From Candidatus Dormiibacterota bacterium (GTDB lineage: Bacteria > Chloroflexota > Dormibacteria > Aeolococcales > Bog-877): DNA of 5,174 bases. The notes beneath the pieces were generated by a model. It saw only the letters and a list, made by a program, of their open reading frames with translations, did not search any database and was not told the origin of the DNA. The translations under genes were made by a program, and so were the position numbers. Below, in pieces: positions 1-3,706 of the stretch. How positions within the stretch are numbered: position 1 is the first letter of the stretch; each line of letters starts with the position of its first letter. Where the stretch lies: assembly GCA_003135035.1 (NCBI GenBank), contig PLDE01000052.1:17346-22519 (forward strand), read 5' to 3'.

Positions 1-394
1 CGCTCGCCTGGTAGAAGCGAGCGGGGATGCCGAAAGTTCGGATCGCCTCAAGCAACCGAGTGGTACCGAGCGCATCCACATCGCTGGTGTACTCCGGTTG
101 TTCGAAGGAGATCTGGACGTGGCTCTGAGCGGCGAGATTATAGACCTCGTCAGGCCTAACCAGCCGGATCAGTCGATTCAGATTCCCGGAGTCGGTGAGA
201 TCCCCGTAGTGCAGGGAAAACCTCGCGCCGTCGGGGGCTTGTCCACCGCCTTGCCTGAGGTGCTCAATCCGGCTCCGGTTGAGACTGGATGTGCGCCGGA
301 CGACGCCGTGGACGGAATAACCCTTGGCCAAGAGAAGCTCGGCCAAGTAGGAGCCATCCTGCCCGGTTACTCCGGTGATCAGGGCGGTCTTCGT
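1..394 (-). CDS. gmd: GDP-mannose 4,6-dehydratase, N-terminal 131 residues (3' end outside window)
   Basis: Gmd converts GDP-D-mannose to GDP-4-keto-6-deoxy-D-mannose in the cytoplasm, the first step toward GDP-fucose, GDP-rhamnose and related deoxysugars for polysaccharide or glycan synthesis. The minus-strand translation opens with [20 protein letters not shown], the NADP-binding Rossmann loop of the short-chain dehydrogenase/reductase superfamily (GxxGxxG at residues 8-14), followed by VHGVVRR (28-34), [11 protein letters not shown] (62-72) and [15 protein letters not shown] (86-100), all typical of Gmd. The window ends at QAS (129-131), just before the expected catalytic TSE, so the active site is not visible. 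The family is about 320-350 residues long. The start is odd: AGGAG at 402-406 lies 7 nt from an ACG codon (392-394) exactly where homologues have ATG (MKTALITG). No ATG, GTG or TTG occurs in this frame between an upstream TAA (about 474) and that ACG. Family identity is certain; whether the gene is expressed normally is not. Confidence 0.93.
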
Positions 395-401
395 AGCTGT
401 T

Positions 402-406
402 CTCCT
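402..406 (-). promoter_or_regulatory. Shine-Dalgarno AGGAG of gmd
   Basis: On the minus strand AGGAG sits 7 nt upstream of the ACG codon at 392-394. The ideal spacing marks ACG as the intended start position and argues against an extended N-terminus. Confidence 0.7.
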
Positions 407-482
407 GGTAGGCGGACCGCAGCGCGCTGTCCAAATCCGTTTTCGAGATCGGGGCCATGATACCTGCCGATGTTATGGTGGC

Positions 483-512
483 TTGGCGGGTTCGGTCCGG
501 CGCCACCGCCAA
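483..512. repeat. 7-bp inverted repeat upstream of gmd
   Basis: TTGGCGG at 483-489 and CCGCCAA at 506-512 are perfect inverted arms separated by 16 nt. The spacer is itself GC-rich and could fold further. No T-run follows on either strand, so it is not a convincing intrinsic terminator. It could be a protein-binding site or simply chance in GC-rich DNA. Confidence 0.35.
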
Positions 513-720
513 CGCTCGGGAGATCAGCCTTGTGGGCCAGCCCCTCAGTCTCTGCAGCTGACTTGGCTCTCCTGGGAGCGCTCATCTGGACAGAGCCCGT
601 GCTGTAGCCGAGGACGGTCGGCGGAAGTACGGTGCCGTTGGTAGCGGCGGTGGACTGGGCCAGGTAGGCAGCCTTCGCCCGGGCGGCCTGGCCCCGAAAT
701 CCAAGATCCGAGTGGACCGC

Positions 721-1242
721 TCAGAGGAGTGGCCGGGCGACCTCTCCCAGACGAGTTTGGGTGAGTCTCAGCAAATGGGTCACCTGTCTTAGGAACTTGC
801 CAGCTGCGGCTTCCGAGGTGAGTCTGAGCAATCCCGTCGAGACCCTCCGGTCCAGGGCCAGGAAACGGATCCGTAGTTCATCGTCGTCTACCCACTCCAC
901 CAGCTGGCGGACGTGTCGGGTGGACTCCCAGAGCTCGTGGTCGATGCCCGCCGGAAGTGGGGAGGCTCCCCAGGACCCGGCCGCCTTGGCGGTCTTGACC
1001 TCCCAGTGATGGACGTCCCAGACCGCCCGCATGTACAGCTCCAGGGCTTCCTGGAACTCGAGGGTGATCCGCCGCCGCCGCTCCACCTGCTGGTCCACCC
1101 GCGCCTCGCGTCTCGAAGTGACGTCCTGGCGGTCGCGGAAGATCCGGCCAGCCGATCCCCCGGCCAGCCCGACAGCAGCCCCACCAAGCGTGAAGGCGCC
1201 CGTCGTGAGCGCGGTCCCATCCAGCACTTCGTGGCAGATCAT
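721..1242 (-). CDS. Small membrane-anchored protein of unknown function (173 aa)
   Basis: I do not recognise a named family. From ATG at 1242 the protein has a short N-terminus, one small-residue-rich hydrophobic segment (about residues 11-32, ALTTGAFTLGGAAVGLAGG), then a charged stretch dense in Arg, Glu and Gln (about 33-62), and a helical, Leu-rich C-terminal half with several Trp residues. This layout, an N-terminal membrane anchor followed by a cytoplasmic helical domain, is common among uncharacterised actinobacterial proteins. The ATG at 1242 was chosen because GGAG (1249-1252 on the plus strand as CTCC) lies 6 nt upstream. The longer reading from GTG at 1278 adds 12 residues without a ribosome binding site, and a GTG at codon 6 is also possible. 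Codon use is coding-like. It lies between the DUF1810 gene and gmd on the same strand, but the 217-nt and 326-nt gaps argue against one tight operon. See the finding on the open frame after its stop. Confidence 0.65.
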   Translation of the reverse strand: MICHEVLDGTALTTGAFTLGGAAVGLAGGSAGRIFRDRQDVTSRREARVDQQVERRRRITLEFQEALELYMRAVWDVHHWEVKTAKAAGSWGASPLPAGIDHELWESTRHVRQLVEWVDDDELRIRFLALDRRVSTGLLRLTSEAAAGKFLRQVTHLLRLTQTRLGEVARPLL

Positions 1243-1248
1243 ATGCCG

Positions 1249-1252
1249 CTCC
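1249..1252 (-). promoter_or_regulatory. Shine-Dalgarno GGAG deciding the start at 1242
   Basis: GGAG on the minus strand is 6 nt from the ATG at 1240-1242. No such motif precedes the alternative GTG start at 1278, so the shorter protein is preferred. Confidence 0.5.
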
Positions 1253-1270
1253 GGCGGGAACTGCTGCGAG

Positions 1271-1286
1271 GACAGCACCGGCTGTC
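1271..1286. repeat. Small hairpin/inverted repeat upstream of the 721-1242 gene
   Basis: GACAGC at 1271-1276 and GCTGTC at 1281-1286 are perfect 6-bp arms around a 4-nt loop (ACCG), about 29 nt upstream of the start of the minus-strand gene. It could be an operator or a leader hairpin. It lies in the otherwise featureless 1243-1459 spacer and is short enough to be chance. Confidence 0.3.
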
Positions 1287-1459
1287 ACAAGAACGTGCAT
1301 GCCCCCGCAGTGGGTCAGCTGAGGAAGGTAGGCACTCGCGCCGAGATTTCTGCCGCCTCATCGAGAGGACAGGACCGCTCATCGAACTGGGGCGGCCCGA
1401 CGCTGATCCAAGCGGGTTTGACTTCCTTGCTCGACCACCGCCCGCTCTCCTCCTGACGC

Positions 1460-1897
1460 TCAGAGGCGCTGGTCGGTGGCTGAGTCCGGGATTCCTTCGA
1501 AGTAGCGGTCGAGCACTTCGCCAAACAGCCTCTCCTCGGGCTCGGCCCGCAGGAAGAGAGTCATCGAGGAGCGGAGCTTGATCGCGTCGATCGAACCGAA
1601 GATTTGCTCCGCACTCCGGCCGTGAGTTTCCGCCACGACGCCAGAGCAGTCAATCAGCCGTGGGCCCAGCTCCGGATGGTGCAGATAGGCACGCGCCTCC
1701 GGCAAGCAGCTGATCGCGAACTTTCTCGAGATAGCGCTCGCCCCCAGTCCAGCGATCTGGGGAAAGACAAACCACATCCAGTGCCCGGTCTTGCGGCCGC
1801 GCTGCAACTCCGACACCGCCTGCTCATAAATGGCGCTCTCATTCTGGGCGGTAACGAACCGCTGCAAATCAAAGGGATCGTCGCCGCGTCTGCTCAT
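1460..1897 (-). CDS. DUF1810 family protein (145 aa)
   Basis: This is a full-length member of the DUF1810 family, small cytoplasmic proteins of about 140-150 residues whose biochemical role is unknown to me. Visible hallmarks, in order, are the opening DPFDLQRFVTAQ (7-18), the invariant-looking HWMWFVFPQIAGLG block (39-52), AISCLPEARAYLHHPELGPRL (61-81), GRSAEQIFG (93-101), KLRSSMTLF (107-115) and the closing VLDRYFEGIPDSAT (128-141). Nothing is truncated and no signal peptide or membrane segment is present. The ATG at 1897 begins only 6 nt after the TGA (1904-1906) of the SnoaL-like frame upstream and has no Shine-Dalgarno of its own. Translation was therefore probably coupled to that gene, which now appears broken. 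Gene and family are confident; function is unknown. Confidence 0.9.
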   Translation of the reverse strand: MSRRGDDPFDLQRFVTAQNESAIYEQAVSELQRGRKTGHWMWFVFPQIAGLGASAISRKFAISCLPEARAYLHHPELGPRLIDCSGVVAETHGRSAEQIFGSIDAIKLRSSMTLFLRAEPEERLFGEVLDRYFEGIPDSATDQRL

Positions 1898-1903
1898 GAC
1901 GGG

Positions 1904-2411
1904 TCAGTCGGGAGGCGAGCTGGGAAGCACCAGCTCTTCGTTAGCGCGGTGTAGTTCGCTGGAGGGATCGAGCGCCTCGGCCAATCCCCGACGCAGTTGT
2001 TGGCGCATCTGCTTCATGGCCAGCCTGGCGTCGGCCCTGCTCCACTGCTCCGCAAGCAGTCCCTTCGAGAGCCGATAAATGCTCCAGGACTCGAAGGCGA
2101 ATGGTCGCGGACGGGTGCCGGAAGGTCGCGGCCAAAACAGAGTGCCGTCAGGATCTGTGCCAGTGATTTGAGCGCGCACGAAGACCTTGTCAGCGGCTTG
2201 CCGCATCTCCAGGGCCGTGCTGCGGCGGTCTGGATACGTCTCTGTCGACATCCTTATGGGCCGCCTTTTCCGACTCGATGGTCGGCGGCATTTCGGGAAG
2301 GGTGCCCTGAAGTCGATACCCGGTAGCAAAGTACTGGTCCAAGTCGGCCAATCATCCCGCATCCCCAGCGCTCTCAACCGCGCGGATTATGTCGACGTTG
2401 CCTGGGGCCAC
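1904..2411 (-). pseudogene. SnoaL-like (ester cyclase/NTF2-fold) gene interrupted by a stop and a frameshift
   Basis: SnoaL-like proteins are small cone-shaped alpha+beta-barrel domains of about 130-150 residues, including polyketide cyclases and many of unknown function. The C-terminal part is clear in one minus-strand frame: YPDRRSTALEM, DKVFVRAQITGTDPDGTLFW, PSGTRPRPFAFESWSIYRL, GLLAEQW, matching the family pattern FPDl..tvedm..DkVvvR...GTh.G...g..PTGR...f..i.iyR...G.i.E.W. The matching N-terminal part is in another frame: VAPGNVDIIRAVESAGDAG from a GTG at 2411, then TGA (2352-2354), then LADLDQYFATGY and LQGTLPEMPPTIESEKAAHKD. Joining the two needs read-through of the TGA and a one-base skip near 2237. 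An ATG at 2251 could start a 115-residue remnant lacking the N-terminal helix. It sits 6 nt before the DUF1810 gene in the same direction. Sequence error is an alternative to decay. Confidence 0.55.
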
Positions 2412-2593
2412 CTCGAGGCAGGGTCTGGCTGAGTTACCTGCCAGATCGGCGGAACGGGAAGCTGTCGAGGCCGATACCAGCGCCATGCGCGGGAGTATGC
2501 GCACCCACCCCGGGAATGACCATGCGGACTGCGCCAGGTCGAGAGTACGCTGGAAGCGAATGCCTGCCGCCTGCGTACTGGAGGACGCGACTC
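2412..2593. other. Divergent intergenic region
   Basis: This 182-nt gap separates the minus-strand SnoaL-like gene from the plus-strand reductase gene, so promoters for both directions should lie here. I could not find a convincing -35/-10 pair in either direction. Longer readings of the reductase frame begin at 2516 but are not supported by a ribosome binding site. Confidence 0.4.
2580..2584 (+). promoter_or_regulatory. Shine-Dalgarno GGAGG of the DDN-family gene
   Basis: GGAGG lies 9 nt upstream of the ATG at 2594. It fixes that ATG as the start instead of the in-frame ATG at 2516, which would add 26 residues not typical of the family. Confidence 0.75.
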
Positions 2594-3016
2594 ATGAGCC
2601 CAGCCGAAGACTTCAACGCTAAGAACATCGCCGAGTTCCGAGCCAACGGGGGCAAGGTCGGCGGCTCCTTCGAAGGAGCTCCCGTGCTCCTGATCCACAG
2701 CGTCGGAGCTCGCAGCGGCCAACCTCGCGTCCATCCGGTCATGTACCTGGCTGACGGGGACCGCTACTTGATATTCGCCTCTAAGGGTGGGGCGCCGACC
2801 AACCCCAGTTGGTACCACAACCTAATGGCCCACCCGGATGCCACCATCGAGGTCGGCCCGGACACGCTCGAGGTCACCGCGGTGCCGCTCAAGGGCAAGG
2901 AACGGGACGACTTCTATGAGCGCCAGTCCGCCGTCTACCCGAATTTCGCTGAGTACCAAGCCAAGACCTCCCGGACGATTCCCGTCGTCGCTCTCACGCC
3001 CAAGTCCACAGCCTGA
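2594..3016 (+). CDS. Nitroreductase-family deazaflavin (F420H2)-dependent oxidoreductase, DDN-like (140 aa)
   Basis: Members of the DDN/FDOR-A group bind coenzyme F420 in a split-beta-barrel fold and use F420H2 to reduce quinones, nitro compounds or other electrophiles; the best-known relative is mycobacterial Ddn. The sequence shows the family order: NIAEFRANGGKVGG (11-24), APVLLIHSVGARSGQPR (29-45), where the (A/G)xxSG segment belongs to the cofactor-phosphate region, then PVMYLADGDRYLIFASKGGA (48-67), PTNPSWYHNLMAHPD (68-82), and the C-terminal YPNFAEYQAKTSRTIPVVAL (115-134). Length is normal and no signal peptide is present. The start at 2594 is set by GGAGG at 2580-2584. The gene stands alone: its upstream neighbour is divergent, and 198 nt with a hairpin separate it from the MarR gene. 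The natural substrate cannot be told from sequence. Its presence implies the host makes or obtains F420. Confidence 0.93.
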   Translation: MSPAEDFNAKNIAEFRANGGKVGGSFEGAPVLLIHSVGARSGQPRVHPVMYLADGDRYLIFASKGGAPTNPSWYHNLMAHPDATIEVGPDTLEVTAVPLKGKERDDFYERQSAVYPNFAEYQAKTSRTIPVVALTPKSTA

Positions 3017-3031
3017 TATCAGGGTCCGCCC

Positions 3032-3057
3032 GGCCCAGCTCTGCTGCGGCTCGGGCC
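3032..3057 (+). terminator. GC-rich hairpin after the DDN-family gene (possible weak terminator)
   Basis: GGCCCAGC (3032-3039) pairs with GCTCGGGCC (3049-3057) with one bulged base and a 9-nt loop, starting 15 nt after the TGA. No T-run follows, so it is not a classical intrinsic terminator. In high-GC actinobacteria such hairpins without U-tracts often follow genes, so a terminator or mRNA-stabilising role is plausible. Confidence 0.4.
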
Positions 3058-3176
3058 CGAGGTAGCAGCCCCCGGCGGTGAGTTCGGAGCCTTCAGCCGC
3101 GAACCAAGTCTGAGCCTAGCGACCTAACTTCAAAGGGTGACTCTGCGGACGGGTCTGCTGCTCCCCGGACACAGCA

Positions 3177-3197
3177 TTGGTTCGACCTTCGAACCAA
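3177..3197. promoter_or_regulatory. Perfect 9-bp inverted repeat, candidate MarR operator
   Basis: TTGGTTCGA (3177-3185) and TCGAACCAA (3189-3197) are perfect inverted arms with a 3-nt spacer (CCT). The 21-bp palindrome has the size and symmetry of sites bound by MarR dimers. It ends 5 nt before a TAAAAT -10 box and 17 nt before the MarR start, so a bound protein would cover the -35 region. A lone similar half-site, CGAACCAA, occurs at 3100-3107. The regulator assignment is inferred from position. Confidence 0.75.
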
Positions 3198-3215
3198 ATG
3201 GCTAAAATGGAAGTG
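3181..3215 (+). promoter_or_regulatory. Promoter of the marR-ABC operon, probably giving a leaderless mRNA
   Basis: TAAAAT at 3203-3208 is a good sigma-70-type -10 hexamer. A weak -35, TTCGAC (3181-3186), lies 16 nt upstream, inside the palindrome. The expected transcription start, about 7 nt after the -10 box, falls on the G of the GTG start at 3215. No Shine-Dalgarno at usable spacing precedes that GTG, which fits a leaderless transcript, a common arrangement in actinobacteria. Confidence 0.6.
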
Positions 3216-3706
3216 TGCCAGCCCAACCTACGCCCGCGCCTCGGTTCGCGAGACCTGAACTGGGGCCGATGGTCGAGGCGCTCACCCGGGTTGCGCGGAT
3301 CTTGGAGAGAGCCTCTCCAGAACTGAGCCTATCCCACTACCGGGTCTTGACCATGGTCGCGGCCGGCAATGGCCGGGCCTCCCGGTTGGCCCAGCGGCTG
3401 GCCCTGGGTAAGCCAGCGATCAGCGCCGCGGTCGATTCCCTGGTAGCCAGAGGATTCATCGTCCGCTCCAGCCTGGACCCCGACCGAAGAGTCACCCTCT
3501 TGGAGATCACCGCGATGGGGTCCACGGCTCTCGCGGCGGCCGAAGCGGCGATGTCAGCCGAGCTGGCCGACCTGCTGCGCCACGCACCAGACAGAGCAGC
3601 GACGCTAGTCGTCCTGAGGAACCTCTCCCTGGCCCTGGATGGTCGCCAGGCGGCTCGCGACGTCGGCGCCGCCAAGGCGCGGGTCGAGGCCGGCTCCACA
3701 TCGTGA
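3215..3706 (+). CDS. MarR-family transcriptional regulator (163 aa)
   Basis: MarR proteins are dimeric winged-helix repressors that release DNA on binding small phenolic or drug-like ligands or after oxidation, and they often control adjacent efflux genes. Visible here are a Pro-rich N-terminal tail (1-18), dimerisation helix residues (19-34), LSLSHYRVLTMVAAG (37-51), the helix-turn-helix SRLAQRLALGKPAISAAVDS (56-75) with recognition helix about 66-79, and the wing DPDRR (88-92), a close match to the family DxRR signature, followed by LEITAMG (96-102) and C-terminal dimer helices. The GTG at 3215 was chosen because a -10 box is positioned for leaderless initiation there; ATG at 3269 (codon 19) is the alternative and would remove the tail. 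The last codons overlap the next gene's start by 4 bp (GTGA), so regulator and ABC exporter are translationally coupled. The upstream palindrome suggests autoregulation. Confidence 0.92.
   Translation: MPAQPTPAPRFARPELGPMVEALTRVARILERASPELSLSHYRVLTMVAAGNGRASRLAQRLALGKPAISAAVDSLVARGFIVRSSLDPDRRVTLLEITAMGSTALAAAEAAMSAELADLLRHAPDRAATLVVLRNLSLALDGRQAARDVGAAKARVEAGSTS

Larger units (their letters stand above)
395..720. other. 326-nt stretch without a supported gene, upstream of gmd
   Basis: Neither strand gives a recognisable protein here. On the minus strand the frame of the upstream small membrane gene stays open for 113 codons after its TGA (721-723), down to a stop at 379-381. The first 45 of these codons are about 80% G or C at third positions and read like AARAKAAYLAQSTAATNG. 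I do not recognise this as a domain, and no start codon with a ribosome binding site makes it an independent gene. A second minus-strand frame opens with ATG at 458 ([18 protein letters not shown]...) but runs out of frame into gmd. A 7-bp inverted repeat lies at 483-512. The minus-strand hexamer TATCAT (457-462) could be a -10 box for gmd, but no matching -35 is evident. Confidence 0.5.

Noticed and set aside
264..458. Minus-strand frame beginning [18 protein letters not shown] as an upstream small gene or a Gmd N-terminal extension.
   Set aside because: It overlaps gmd out of frame for most of its length, and Gmd homologues begin directly at the Rossmann strand. The strong AGGAG points to the start at 394.
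1243..1459. Possible small gene or RNA between the DUF1810 gene and the membrane protein gene.
   Set aside because: Only out-of-frame tails occur here. No conserved protein motif, tRNA-like fold or clear promoter was visible apart from the 16-nt hairpin at 1271-1286.
913..1581. A 222-codon plus-strand open frame opposite the small membrane protein.
   Set aside because: It has an Arg/Pro/Ser-rich translation without recognisable domains, and it runs through the 3' end of the certain DUF1810 gene on the other strand.
2352..2354. TGA recoded as an amino acid, which would rescue the SnoaL-like frame.
   Set aside because: TGA ends the other complete genes here, including the MarR stop overlapping the exporter start, and the frameshift would remain. 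An alternative genetic code does not fit this high-GC sequence.
2387..2818. A 143-codon minus-strand frame overlapping the DDN-family gene.
   Set aside because: It is antisense to a confidently identified gene, and its translation shows no known domain.
3198..3200. ATG immediately after the palindrome as the start of marR.
   Set aside because: It is in a different frame from the MarR protein and upstream of the predicted transcription start, so it does not lead into the winged-helix domain.
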